From a virus, in the IMG/VR virus record IMGVR_UViG_3300043427_003220, positions 98,748-162,747 of that record: DNA of 64,000 nt. The stretch is one strand, 5' to 3'. Positions 1 to 9,558 of the stretch are shown one piece after another; the first letter of the stretch is position 1, and each line of letters starts with the position of its first letter. The notes beneath the pieces were generated by a model. The model had not been told where the DNA came from, did no database searches, and worked only from the letters and a program-made list of their open reading frames with translations. Both the position numbers and the translations under genes were made by a program.

Positions 1-1
1 C

Positions 2-715
2 GGAACCACATCGGACTACGTTAAGATTAGCGACACTTTAACAAACAATACGCTCGCATCTCTAACTCGCTCTGTTATCACTGGACAAACAACTGCGGGC
101 GGCGGCGGTTTTGTTAACGTCAAAGTAAACCCAAGCGGTGCTTTAACTGTTGCTGCAACTCAAGATAGTCCTTGGAATGTTAGTGTTTTAGATAGTTGGA
201 AAAGCACATATACTGCATCTGTAACTAACTATATCCCTTACGCAAACGCAACGGATGTGGTTTGTATTAGCGGCAGCGCTACAAAAACAATTAGAATTTA
301 TCGAGTACATATTTCGGGAACAGCGAATCCAGCAAATACTACTAATACAAACTACGACATATTTTTAATTAAGCGTTCGACTTTAAACACAGGCGATACG
401 CCAACAGCCGTTGCCCCTATCCCTCATGACTCTGCCAATCCCGCAGCTACAGCTACCGTTACAAGATACTCTAGCTTGCCTGTATTGGGAACGGCGGCAG
501 GAACTGTTCGGCAGGAAAGCTTGTTTGTAAGCACTGGCTCTAAAGGGGGCGATAACCCTGTCCAACCGGGAAGTTTTGTGGACATGGAATTTGCCACTCA
601 TCCTAATTTGCAACCAATTGTTTTGCGCGGAGTTAATGAGAGTTTGTGTTTAAACTTTAATGGAATTTCAATTTTAGCAAACCTAGAAATTGATATTATG
701 TGGACTGAAGAATAA
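2..715 (+). CDS. virion-associated protein, 5'-truncated by window edge
   Basis: The frame is open from base 2 to the TAA at 713-715, so the gene starts before the window and at least 237 residues are present. The protein is rich in Thr, Ser, Asn and Gly with a predicted beta character. A segment around positions 280-370 (key residues TKTIRIYRVHISG, then LIKRST) resembles a domain I recall from phage structural or tail-associated proteins; that is a memory match, not a search. It is followed by a terminator, so it probably ends a late transcript. The exact role (fibre, decoration or baseplate) cannot be decided. Confidence 0.6.
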   Translation, partial: GTTSDYVKISDTLTNNTLASLTRSVITGQTTAGGGGFVNVKVNPSGALTVAATQDSPWNVSVLDSWKSTYTASVTNYIPYANATDVVCISGSATKTIRIYRVHISGTANPANTTNTNYDIFLIKRSTLNTGDTPTAVAPIPHDSANPAATATVTRYSSLPVLGTAAGTVRQESLFVSTGSKGGDNPVQPGSFVDMEFATHPNLQPIVLRGVNESLCLNFNGISILANLEIDIMWTEE

Positions 716-720
716 GATTA

Positions 721-749
721 AGGCCCCTCTTTTGAGGGATTTATCTTTT
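721..749 (+). terminator. Rho-independent terminator after the first gene
   Basis: A 5-bp CCCTC/GAGGG stem at 725-738 with a TTTT loop is followed by a T-rich run up to 749. It lies just after the stop at 715 and before the promoter of the next operon. Confidence 0.6.
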
Positions 750-897
750 GTCCTACAAGTTACATCTACTGTAATTCACAGAAGAAAAAATAAACTCATA
801 AAAATAACTCAAGACTTTCCAAAATCTGACAATATGTCTCTTATAAAGACATATTTATTAGCGACGACTGCGACCGTTACGGTGGCCTTGAAAATTA

Positions 898-925
898 TTG
901 ATTTTGCCGTCAATAATAGTAAAAT
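898..925 (+). promoter_or_regulatory. sigma70-like promoter for the polyvalent-protein operon
   Basis: TTGATT at 898-903, a 16-bp spacer and TAAAAT at 920-925 fit a -35/-10 pair. They end 26 bases before the GTG start at 952, which has GGAGG at 939-943. The rest of the 716-951 gap is A/T-rich and holds no convincing gene. Confidence 0.5.
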
Positions 926-951
926 GCCTTAAGTCATGGAGGTTTAAGGCT

Positions 952-3900
952 GTGCTCAAATCATTCAAACAATTAACAAATGAATACGAAAGACTTAAAA
1001 AGTCAGAAGAATTCAAAGACTTAACTTCTGACGACTTACTAAATAAAGATATTATTCAAAGAATTCAGAAAAAGAGAGTCAATTCTAGCCCAAGCGAAAA
1101 AGAACAATTAGACTCTTATATTAAAAACGCTATGCAAAAAGCTCTTCTTAATACCTACCATGACCCTAAGTACCCAGAAAAGCTAGACATGGCATGGAGT
1201 AAATCTTCACTTGCTGACAATGCTCAGAGGGAGCTTGAAACATCTCCCCGCAACTGGCTGACAAAAACGTCAAGTGGCGAATACGATGTTGACACAAATA
1301 AACTTAAAGAGTCTCCTCTTTCTTTCTCTGCACTAAAACATATCAAAGACATGAGTCCTGAAAATGCCAAGAAGATTATGGAAAAACTTAAAGACTCTCC
1401 AGAGCTATCTGAGTCGCCGGCCAGAACAGCTAAAGCTGGTGCTATTAGCGAAATTGCTAAGTTTGCACCACTAGAGGCGCTATTCGACAAAGACTACACG
1501 CCATGGGGTGCTTATGCAGCTATTAAAGAAAAAACAAAAGACTTTACAGAACATCCAATATCATTAGACAAACTAAAAGAACTTCACGGTAAGCGTTATT
1601 ATGGCGACGATACGTCTTATGTTGGTAAAGTGCTGAGTAATTATGTTCTTTCTCATCCAGACACTCCTAAAGAAGACCTTTTAAGCCATATTCAAAATAA
1701 CTTTTCTCCATCTTCAGACGTATTAACTCACAAATCTCTAAGCCCCGAAGATATTAAGCACGCTGTACGTTTAAGGCTTGCAAACCAAAAAGGCGTTCTT
1801 GATAACTTAGAAGGTTTGAATACAAAAGAAAAAGTCGATAAAGGACTAGCAGTTCTTGAAGGGCTGCATGAATATGCAAAGACTAACCCCGGTATTCATC
1901 AAGATATGATTGACTACGGTCTTCACAAATTAGCTTTGAACAATGTTTCAGAAGAAGTAACAGAGCATGCTTTAAATAAGCTATTGGAAAGATATAATAA
2001 TAAAAACTATTTATCTAACGACCCTAAAGCTGCTGCCGCCATTAGGGGCAGCTTGGCCCACAGTATTAATAGTGTAATTCATCCAGACAGCCCTGCTTCG
2101 CAAAAAGTTTTGATTGAAATTGCCAAGGGAACTCATTCAATTAAAGACAAAACAGGAAAAATCAAAGAAAACGATTTGTTAGATAACATCTTAAATACAC
2201 GTCGTTTTAGGACAGACGGAAGTCAAAATTTTGTAAACGAAGTAAGACGACATGTTATTGAGTCTGGTCACGCGCCATCTATTCAAAGTATTTACAAGCA
2301 ATGGGGTTCGGCTTGGGGAGTTGAAAGCCAAAAAGCAGAACTAGAACATTTAACAAATAAGTTTGACGACAAGACACTCGCCAAAATTGTTCCTCATATG
2401 GATGCTGCTTTTTTAAGAAAACATGTATTTTCTAATCAAGAACTTTCTCAAAAGATTCTCCCACATCTTTCTTCGGCAGCAAAAGCCAAACTTGAAAAAG
2501 ACGGCGCTCTTGGTGGTATTTCTAAAGAAGACTCTCCTTTGAGTTTTTCTAGTAATACAGAGATGTTAAGAAAACTAAGAGACGTTGCCGAAGCAAATGG
2601 CGGCTCTATTAGTGCAAAACAATTAGGGCAGCATGGATTAAATGAAAATTCTTTAAAAATTACACACTTAAAAGACGCAAAAGGAAACTATACAAAAGAA
2701 GCTATCCAAAAGCACATCGACTCAATGCCCAAGCATAATTACGACTACTCTCATACGAGTTGGAAGGGCGCTCAAGTACACTCAAACGAAAAACAGTATG
2801 TGTTTCAGCTTAACCACAATGAAGACCTCCTTAATGAAATGAAGAATGCCGGTGTCTATGACACTTTTGCAAAGACACATGAGCTTTCTTTTAATAGTGA
2901 CCATCCAGTCAAAGACAATACGTTAGGATGGGTTAGGTATACTAAGGGCAAAGACGGGCACATCCACATAGACGAAATTCAAAGTGACTTGGGACGCAGT
3001 CTGCATGGGTCTATAAAAGAATACTTAGAAAAACAACCAGAATCTCCTAAAAAGAAAAAACTAGAAGAGCTGTTTTCAAAAGAAAAAATAGACAAAATGA
3101 ACGACATTTTGTTTAAAGGACAGCACCCATCAAAGATAATTCATGAAGGGTTTCTGCAGTTTTTAAGAAACAACGGTAATGTTGGTAAAGATATACATAT
3201 CTGGCAGGCAATGCCCAAGGCCAAGTTGGCAGGGCAAGATACTGTGGGCAATTTTAGTCTTAGAGGCTTCTCAGATAACATTGACTTTCATAAAAAAGTT
3301 GAAGCAAATAAACCGATTGAAGATTTTGATGCTGGAGAAATTGAACAGGCAGCAAGAGCTTTTATAGGGCCTGAAGAAACAATTAAGATATACGATAAAC
3401 ATGCGGTCTATAGTCCGGGTACAGCAACACAAGGGCCTGAAGAGATTGGTTTTAATTTAGAAAACTTCAAGAATGACGTTGTCAATCATCCTCTATACAA
3501 ACTTGCAATAAGCCACATCAAAGCACATGCCACTAATGACGATTTGGCTTCAGCCAGAGAACCATTAGAGGAAAATGCAAGTTTTGACGATAAGGTTTCT
3601 TATCCCTACACCATCAACGAACTTCCTGTACACATGAAGATTGGCTATCAAGAGCTACCGCCTAAGCTAGACTATACTCCAGACAGCTATGGCAAAATAC
3701 AGACACAAAAAACCAAGGATTTAAAAGACCAACCAACGTGGAAGACCAACTTAAGAAAGTCTCTCAAGGCACTCACTGCTGAATACGAGAGACTTAAAAA
3801 GGCTACGGACCCGTATGCTTATATAAATAATTTTGGATATTCTGACGAGTCCGACGACCTATACAATGACATAAGCGATGCTATTGACCATCACAATTTA

Positions 3901-4920
3901 GTTTCAAATAGACGTGGCGAAATGTATGGAGAAATTTCAGAAGATTACGATACTAGCATTAAAAAACCCAGCGAACTTTTACCCGCCCATGCGTTGCAGC
4001 AAGAGGTCGGGTGGCTGTTAAAACATCCCAAAGAAGAATGGGCGGCCAAAATGGCTGAAGCGTTTAAACAAACTGGACGAGATTTTTCTCATATCATAGA
4101 TAAAAAGTCTAAAAAAGAACTATCTCCGCCTATTACAATTAATGGCGAGCTGGTTGACGGGTTTGGTAGAGTACATTTAGCGCATGCTTTAGGGGAAAAC
4201 GTTCCGGTTTTTAATTACAAAAGAAAAAGACTACGAAAGTCTTTTGGCTCGCTCACTGCTGAATACGAGAGACTTACAAAAGCCGACGCTCCGGTAGTCA
4301 AACTTAATCCAGAGCACGGCAGAATGATCGCCGACGCTTACCACAACATGAAGCACGACCCAAGTCACCCAGAAGTTAAGGCTTCTTACGATGCTCTTAT
4401 AAATGAGACTAAGCAGCAGTATAAAGATTTGTTGGCGTCTGGACTAAAAATTTCTAAGATACAGCCTAATATGGATAATCCATATCCGACTTCTAAACAC
4501 CTACATGCAGACATGACAAACAATAATCACATGTGGTACTATCCAACATCGTTGGGGTTTGGTTCAGAGGATTCTATTCCTCACGATCACCCAATGTTGC
4601 GGGAAACAGAATTTAAAGACCCAGAAGGTAAGCCAATGCTAGCTAACGACGTTTTCCGGGTAGTACATGACAGCGTCCATAATAAATTAAAAAATGGATT
4701 TGGGCCGAAGGGCGAACACGAATCATTCTTGGAACACAAAAAGACCTACAGCCCCTTGGCTCAAAAAGCATTGGCTACAGAGACGATGGGTCAAAATAAT
4801 TATGTTAATTTTTCAAGTCAAATTGGCCACTTAAACAGAGCTAAACCGGGTTCGGCTTATGCGCCGCAAAAGGCAGGATTGATGCCAGACGAAATCATCA
4901 ATAAGGATTGGCATTCATGA
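952..4920 (+). CDS. large polyvalent protein: EIQSD domain, ParB-like module and LPD-type C-terminal module
   Basis: The GTG at 952 is chosen because GGAGG lies 8 bases upstream; this gives 1322 residues. Residues 1-17 carry a tag (LKSFKQLTNEYERLKK) that recurs at about 934 and 1094 and divides the chain into three modules. Module 1 is long and helical and ends with a domain containing HIDEIQSD (about 672-679), a motif seen in large polyvalent phage proteins. Module 2 ends with INGELVDGFGRVHLAHALGE (about 1061-1080), which looks like the ParB-type nuclease-fold core. Module 3 has VFRVVHDSVHNKL and TETMGQNNYVNF, typical of another polyvalent-protein domain. The stop overlaps the next gene. The protein is probably virion-packaged; the enzymatic activities are unproven. 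Confidence 0.75.
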   Translation: MLKSFKQLTNEYERLKKSEEFKDLTSDDLLNKDIIQRIQKKRVNSSPSEKEQLDSYIKNAMQKALLNTYHDPKYPEKLDMAWSKSSLADNAQRELETSPRNWLTKTSSGEYDVDTNKLKESPLSFSALKHIKDMSPENAKKIMEKLKDSPELSESPARTAKAGAISEIAKFAPLEALFDKDYTPWGAYAAIKEKTKDFTEHPISLDKLKELHGKRYYGDDTSYVGKVLSNYVLSHPDTPKEDLLSHIQNNFSPSSDVLTHKSLSPEDIKHAVRLRLANQKGVLDNLEGLNTKEKVDKGLAVLEGLHEYAKTNPGIHQDMIDYGLHKLALNNVSEEVTEHALNKLLERYNNKNYLSNDPKAAAAIRGSLAHSINSVIHPDSPASQKVLIEIAKGTHSIKDKTGKIKENDLLDNILNTRRFRTDGSQNFVNEVRRHVIESGHAPSIQSIYKQWGSAWGVESQKAELEHLTNKFDDKTLAKIVPHMDAAFLRKHVFSNQELSQKILPHLSSAAKAKLEKDGALGGISKEDSPLSFSSNTEMLRKLRDVAEANGGSISAKQLGQHGLNENSLKITHLKDAKGNYTKEAIQKHIDSMPKHNYDYSHTSWKGAQVHSNEKQYVFQLNHNEDLLNEMKNAGVYDTFAKTHELSFNSDHPVKDNTLGWVRYTKGKDGHIHIDEIQSDLGRSLHGSIKEYLEKQPESPKKKKLEELFSKEKIDKMNDILFKGQHPSKIIHEGFLQFLRNNGNVGKDIHIWQAMPKAKLAGQDTVGNFSLRGFSDNIDFHKKVEANKPIEDFDAGEIEQAARAFIGPEETIKIYDKHAVYSPGTATQGPEEIGFNLENFKNDVVNHPLYKLAISHIKAHATNDDLASAREPLEENASFDDKVSYPYTINELPVHMKIGYQELPPKLDYTPDSYGKIQTQKTKDLKDQPTWKTNLRKSLKALTAEYERLKKATDPYAYINNFGYSDESDDLYNDISDAIDHHNLVSNRRGEMYGEISEDYDTSIKKPSELLPAHALQQEVGWLLKHPKEEWAAKMAEAFKQTGRDFSHIIDKKSKKELSPPITINGELVDGFGRVHLAHALGENVPVFNYKRKRLRKSFGSLTAEYERLTKADAPVVKLNPEHGRMIADAYHNMKHDPSHPEVKASYDALINETKQQYKDLLASGLKISKIQPNMDNPYPTSKHLHADMTNNNHMWYYPTSLGFGSEDSIPHDHPMLRETEFKDPEGKPMLANDVFRVVHDSVHNKLKNGFGPKGEHESFLEHKKTYSPLAQKALATETMGQNNYVNFSSQIGHLNRAKPGSAYAPQKAGLMPDEIINKDWHS
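3751..3803 (+). repeat. internal tag repeat, copy 2 (SLKALTAEYERLKK)
   Basis: This encodes residues 934-951 of the first polyvalent protein. Positions 3772-3796 are identical over 25 bases to 4252-4276, exactly 480 bp (160 codons) away. It marks the border between modules 1 and 2. Confidence 0.8.
4231..4283 (+). repeat. internal tag repeat, copy 3 (SFGSLTAEYERLTK)
   Basis: This encodes residues 1094-1111 of the first polyvalent protein and marks the start of module 3. It shares 25 identical bases with the copy at 3772-3796, which points to recent duplication or module shuffling. Confidence 0.8.
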
Positions 4921-7343
4921 ATTTAAGACACTTTCATCGTAGCAACACCGAAGAATACCAACGTGAGCTGCAAGAGTTGTTTAATCATAAACTAGCATTG
5001 GCAAGGTCTTTAAAAGCACTGACCGCTGAGCACGAAGAACTACAAAAAGTCATCTTTAGAAACGGCACGCACTACCCTGAATCAACTGACCGTGTAGGCA
5101 CTCCTCATCCAGAGTTGCGTCATCTTATCGTACATCAAGCAAGAAACGGTAAGCATGTTTGGTCGTACCATCCAGAACTCAGTAGAATTCACGACAGAAA
5201 CTTGATACAACTTATGGGCGGTCAAAAGATTGCCGGCAGAAACAATGTGCAACTCCCAAATAGACTAGCGTCTTTACAAAAACCGACGGTTTCAGCAGTT
5301 AGAAGTTTTGCTAATGATTTGATAAACAATCCAGACAGACACGTCATGTCTGCCAACACAGACCCAACCAAGCCAAAAGATCATTCAGAAATGCGCGTAA
5401 GGCATCTTATTAGTGCATTGACTGGCTCTGATGGATATGAGATAAAAGACCACCCAGAAGGGTTTGAAGTTTATGCGCCTCGTCACTCCAAGTCTCAAAA
5501 GGCAGACGACATTGCAACTCGTTGGATTTACAACGCTGCTAAAAAAGACTTAAGGTCTGAAAGAATTTATCCGAAAAGTCCAAATGGAGGCAGTTATGGA
5601 ACAAAATTTGGAAAATCAATTAGACCCAGACCTTCCAGCAATCTTGGAAGAAGACAAACTGATGCAAGAAAGTCTGCAGCTCAAAGACCCCGGTCTTCTA
5701 AAGACATTGTGGGTAAGACTGAAGTTGCTTCTAAGCTTTTGAAAGCCGAAGACGAAGCGGGCATGACCGCATATCCATTAAAAGATGGATATTCGCTGCA
5801 CCACGAAACTTCATCTAATGGCTATGACATCTGGAGTATTGGCCATAATGGCCAAAGAGCAGGTTCATTTATGATTTGTACAGATGAGGGACGCAGGGGC
5901 CGCCCGTTTGTCAGTTGGGCAGGAGTAGACAAGCCTCACCGTGGCAAAGGGATTGGAGCTGCAGTTTATAAGACTTTGGCTGTACACTATGGTGGTTTAG
6001 ACAGCGACAGAAACTCAACGTCCGTTGACGCTATCAAGGCGTGGCGTCGTGCTGGCGGTAGGCAGCTCAAAATTAAAACGGCTTTTGGTGAACCTAGATA
6101 CACTTTGGAAGGAGACAAGAAAAGACCCCCTATTGTGTGGAATGAAGATTTAGACAAAGCACAGGAATTAAATAAAAAATCGCCAAAGCCTTTAAAGGGG
6201 CTTCATGCTGAGGCGGCAAAGTACAATAATTTTAATGATTTTAAAAAAGCATTTTTAAACGAAATAAAACATGGAACATACTGGCATGTAACTGATAACC
6301 CTAATTTTCAAATAGACCCAAAAACTGGGCCACGAGATATGACTTCCCTTGGGATGGGCAAAAAAGATACTGGCGCGTTAATGATGACCTCGCATCTTGA
6401 ACATTGGGTTGATTTTTATGGCAAAAAAAATCGACCTTATGCTGCTCTTATAGATATGTCCGATGTACACCCAGATGACTACAAACAGGTAAATCGGGGT
6501 TTTGGTAATGAATTTTATGTAAAAAATTCGCAAAAAGCTAAAACTATAAAAGTAATGCCGGTTGATGAAGCCATTAAATACAATCAAAAACAACGCAAAA
6601 AAATGCCTCAAAATGAAGAAGAGCTAAGAAATCTTTATGAAAGTGTTCATAAACAAAACTCATCTAAGTCTCAAAATTTAGAGAAAACTCGCGGAACTTT
6701 GACATTTCCTAAAGTTCTTCCTAAAGATACTCGTCCAGAAGAAAACGTAAAGCAAATCCCTAAAGACGAAAAGGCTCACCCGATGCACGGCGGGCTATAT
6801 GAAGTCAAACCTGCTCAAGAGCAGTTCTTACACACAATGGTTCAGGGCATCCCTGCTGAAGAACAGTACCGAGCCATCACAAGCATTAAAAACCAAATAC
6901 AGCAAGGAACCATGGGCATCTACCATCCCAAGCAAGAGAAGGCGTTTGCTTTGGATTCAGATTATTATGTAAAGGCTCATGAAGCCATTCATGCAATGGT
7001 TGATAAGGTGGCAAAGCGCCTCAAGGCTCCCTCAACGGATGAAGTTTATCATCGGATGAACACCCTTATCCACCAAGACGATGTGCCTGTCTTAAAGCAC
7101 ATGCTCATGACCTTTGGTTACCCTGTAAGCAGCCATCATAGGGAACTCATTCCGTTCATTCACTCAATTTTGCATGACAGAGAAATGAGAAATCATTATA
7201 TTGAACACCTAAAGCTTTATCGCAATAATTTCGATATAGAGAAGCGTAGAAAAGACATTCAGCGTTTAGGCAGAACTTGGAATGCTATTCTACAGACAGG
7301 CAAGAGAGTGTCTCAGCTATCAGATTTACCTAAAGAGGTGTGA
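4917..7343 (+). CDS. polyvalent protein: GNAT-like, ADP-ribosyltransferase-like and HExxH metallopeptidase modules
   Basis: The ATG at 4917 overlaps the previous TGA (ATGA), giving 808 residues. The tag SLKALTAEHEELQK lies at residues 31-44. A GNAT-like core follows at about 300-400, with the acetyl-CoA loop HRGKGIGA near 340. At about 452-560, the segment beginning YWHVTDNPNF and containing GKKDTGALMMTS looks like an ADP-ribosyltransferase-type domain. The C-terminal module has HEAIH (688-692), a HExxH zinc-peptidase signature, followed by HRELIPFIHS. The modules are separated by short Lys-rich linkers. It probably belongs with its neighbours to a set of head-packaged or injected proteins. 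The fold calls come from motifs alone. Confidence 0.7.
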   Translation: MNLRHFHRSNTEEYQRELQELFNHKLALARSLKALTAEHEELQKVIFRNGTHYPESTDRVGTPHPELRHLIVHQARNGKHVWSYHPELSRIHDRNLIQLMGGQKIAGRNNVQLPNRLASLQKPTVSAVRSFANDLINNPDRHVMSANTDPTKPKDHSEMRVRHLISALTGSDGYEIKDHPEGFEVYAPRHSKSQKADDIATRWIYNAAKKDLRSERIYPKSPNGGSYGTKFGKSIRPRPSSNLGRRQTDARKSAAQRPRSSKDIVGKTEVASKLLKAEDEAGMTAYPLKDGYSLHHETSSNGYDIWSIGHNGQRAGSFMICTDEGRRGRPFVSWAGVDKPHRGKGIGAAVYKTLAVHYGGLDSDRNSTSVDAIKAWRRAGGRQLKIKTAFGEPRYTLEGDKKRPPIVWNEDLDKAQELNKKSPKPLKGLHAEAAKYNNFNDFKKAFLNEIKHGTYWHVTDNPNFQIDPKTGPRDMTSLGMGKKDTGALMMTSHLEHWVDFYGKKNRPYAALIDMSDVHPDDYKQVNRGFGNEFYVKNSQKAKTIKVMPVDEAIKYNQKQRKKMPQNEEELRNLYESVHKQNSSKSQNLEKTRGTLTFPKVLPKDTRPEENVKQIPKDEKAHPMHGGLYEVKPAQEQFLHTMVQGIPAEEQYRAITSIKNQIQQGTMGIYHPKQEKAFALDSDYYVKAHEAIHAMVDKVAKRLKAPSTDEVYHRMNTLIHQDDVPVLKHMLMTFGYPVSSHHRELIPFIHSILHDREMRNHYIEHLKLYRNNFDIEKRRKDIQRLGRTWNAILQTGKRVSQLSDLPKEV

Positions 7344-7345
7344 TT

Positions 7346-7747
7346 GTGAAGAGTTTTTTAAGATGTCTAACATATAAAAATGATTATAGTTTTTGTATAG
7401 AAGACGGCGTCTTAAAAGACTCTTTTCTTAATATTAAGATAAACCCCAATCCTTCTATGCTCTTTGCCGAGATGCTTACTGAGTGTTTGTGGAATGTCTG
7501 TAGGGTTGATTTTGACTTTATGATAACTTCTTTGACTCCTCCTACAAATGAAAATATAGTTAATGATTTTAATAACATAACAAAAACTTGTTATTTAAGA
7601 CACACAGTAGGCGACCAAGAAACCTACTATCACCTTAAAGACAACTCTCTCTATTTGTTTGATAAGCCAAACGAGCCAGTTAAAATAACAGAGCTATTAC
7701 TGATTGACGGCGATTGGACGATTGTTAAAGAGCAGGACTGCAGATGA
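7346..7747 (+). CDS. hypothetical protein, 133 aa
   Basis: I prefer the GTG at 7346 because AGAGG (7334-7338) lies 7 bases before it; the GTG at 7340, overlapping the previous stop, is too close to that site. The protein has no membrane segment and no motif I recognise. It is rich in Asp, Asn and aromatic residues and may be a small alpha/beta protein. It sits between two polyvalent genes and overlaps the next start by 4 bases, so it is co-translated with them. Confidence 0.55.
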   Translation: MKSFLRCLTYKNDYSFCIEDGVLKDSFLNIKINPNPSMLFAEMLTECLWNVCRVDFDFMITSLTPPTNENIVNDFNNITKTCYLRHTVGDQETYYHLKDNSLYLFDKPNEPVKITELLLIDGDWTIVKEQDCR

Positions 7748-9357
7748 AAAAACTTCTTGAAATTATTGACGAAGTTGCAAAAGAGCATGGGCTTGAATGG
7801 TACAAGCCACATAGCGCCGAACCTATCAAAAAATCCTCCGACCCTCTTGCCCCTCTTATTCAGCAAGCCAAAGCAAATCTTGCTGCAGTTCATAAAGTCG
7901 CTTCTCAAGAGCCACGCCCAATGTTGTTTGGCGGTAAGAACGGCTCTGGCCGTCATGGTTTTGTGTCTTTAGACCCATCCAAACCCAACCAATGGCGTGT
8001 CACTCACTTTGTTAAGGGCAAGCCTTCAGGGCACACAGAGGCAGATAGCTTTAGCGATGCAATTGAAAAGGCTCACAGCTATGGCTACAATGTATCCAAA
8101 GAATTATCTGAAGAAGATATGAGTAAGACTGAAGACTTAGAAAAAAACACAAATAAAATATCGCCAAGCTTTGCACACATTAAAAATATTGATAATTTTG
8201 ATGACTTTACTCAATCCGTAAAAAAATTGCCAGAAACAACCAAAAAAGAAATAATAAATTATCAAGAAGAGTATAATAAAAATCCCCCACTTTCTTCAAA
8301 TGAAGAACTTTACTATCACGGAACTCCTTTTTTTAATGAAATTAAAGAAGGTGGATTTAAGAATACAGAAGGAGGTAGGGCCGGATTCTTAGGTTTTGTG
8401 CATAAGGTGCAAAATTTAGGAAACTATTTCAGCAATGACAAAAGATTAGCGCACTATTATGGCTCTGACCGAGCGTCTCATCATACTAACAATTCTAATA
8501 ATTATGAAGTATTATCGGTCAAAGTAAATAAAGGAAACTGCTTAGACCTGACAGAACCAAAAGTTAAGATACCAACAGCGATAAAAAAATTAGGTCTTAA
8601 AAAACTACAGCAATATGATGGGCTGTTACGCTCTCATTTTATTAGAGGTAAAGACATGGTTGTTTTACTAGATGACCCTGATTTTGTTAAAAGTTTAACC
8701 AATCATGGATACGATAGCGTCAAATTTAAAGAAGACAAAGGTATTTTAAAAAATGCTAATAGTTCTGGACATACTTTATTCGTAATGAACCCTAATAAAT
8801 TGAAAGTTCATAAACCTATCCGTACCTTAAGAGACATGTTTAATCATTTTAAAGAGTTGTTTGAAGAAGATATGGAACAGGACAAAATGAAAAAATCCGA
8901 AGACTTCTCTCGTGTATCTTCTGTTGTTGTTGCTACCGACGACAAGATGTTGATGCTCCAGCGCCGCGACAATAACAAGTGGACATTCCCCGGTGGTCAT
9001 TTAAATGACACAGAAACTCACCTTGAGGGAGCTGTTAGAGAGCTATGGGAAGAGGCTGGCATCAGAGCTAACCCAGATGAAATGATTCTTCTTGGAAACA
9101 AGAAGACTTTTCAAAATAAAGACATTCACGTTTATCTTTATAAAGTAAACTCAGAAGTCAAACCATCAGCCGCCAATGACCCAGACAAAGAAGCCCAGAA
9201 GTTTGCATGGTTGCCGCATGTACTGCCAGAAGATATTAAAGAAAACCTCTATATCCCCGTTGGAGACAACTCTTCATTGTCGTTGTTTTCGGTATGGTTG
9301 TTGAGACAAAAGACGAATAAACTCAAAAAGTTGGTTGAGGCTAAGAAATCAGTTTAA
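7744..9357 (+). CDS. ADP-ribosyltransferase-like / Nudix hydrolase fusion protein
   Basis: The ATG at 7744 overlaps the previous stop; 537 residues. The N-terminus holds a small domain with GRHGFVSLDPSKPNQWRV. Residues about 187-360 look like an ADP-ribosyltransferase: YYHGTPFF (190-197), then GNYFSNDKRLAHYYG, and near the end LFVMNPNKLKV. After a Lys/Asp/Glu linker (KMKKSEDF), residues 400-520 form a Nudix hydrolase with a complete Nudix box at 418-440 (G-x5-E-x7-RELWEEAGI). Nudix enzymes cleave nucleoside-diphosphate-linked compounds, including ADP-ribose and NAD derivatives in some families. The Nudix call is very strong; the ADP-ribosyltransferase call is likely. Confidence 0.85.
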   Translation: MKKLLEIIDEVAKEHGLEWYKPHSAEPIKKSSDPLAPLIQQAKANLAAVHKVASQEPRPMLFGGKNGSGRHGFVSLDPSKPNQWRVTHFVKGKPSGHTEADSFSDAIEKAHSYGYNVSKELSEEDMSKTEDLEKNTNKISPSFAHIKNIDNFDDFTQSVKKLPETTKKEIINYQEEYNKNPPLSSNEELYYHGTPFFNEIKEGGFKNTEGGRAGFLGFVHKVQNLGNYFSNDKRLAHYYGSDRASHHTNNSNNYEVLSVKVNKGNCLDLTEPKVKIPTAIKKLGLKKLQQYDGLLRSHFIRGKDMVVLLDDPDFVKSLTNHGYDSVKFKEDKGILKNANSSGHTLFVMNPNKLKVHKPIRTLRDMFNHFKELFEEDMEQDKMKKSEDFSRVSSVVVATDDKMLMLQRRDNNKWTFPGGHLNDTETHLEGAVRELWEEAGIRANPDEMILLGNKKTFQNKDIHVYLYKVNSEVKPSAANDPDKEAQKFAWLPHVLPEDIKENLYIPVGDNSSLSLFSVWLLRQKTNKLKKLVEAKKSV

Positions 9358-9558
9358 GTCGTCTTTATCGTTTGGCCTATTTTCAATCGCTCTAATAAGC
9401 CTAACAGCAAAATGCTTATGAAAATCGTGGTTTGTTTGATTGGCGGGATTTTTAGCTAACGCATCTAGATAGGCAGTCAAAATATCCTTAGCGACTTTGT
9501 TGTCATCTTGGATTCTTTTGATAAGAGACTCGTCAATTTTATAAGTTGTTTGATTCAT
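9349..9558 (-). CDS. hypothetical protein, 69 aa
   Basis: A small, charged, predicted helical protein. Its start codon overlaps the stop of the upstream ClpP-like lipoprotein gene (ATGA), and its 3' end overlaps the convergent Nudix-fusion gene by 9 bases. It is the last gene of the leftward early block. I do not recognise the family. Confidence 0.55.
   Translation of the reverse strand: MNQTTYKIDESLIKRIQDDNKVAKDILTAYLDALAKNPANQTNHDFHKHFAVRLIRAIENRPNDKDDLN

Noticed and set aside
834-932. A 32-codon hydrophobic reading frame (MSLIKTYLLATTATV...)
   Set aside because: It has no ribosome site and overlaps the -35/-10 promoter proposed for the next gene, so I treat it as non-coding.
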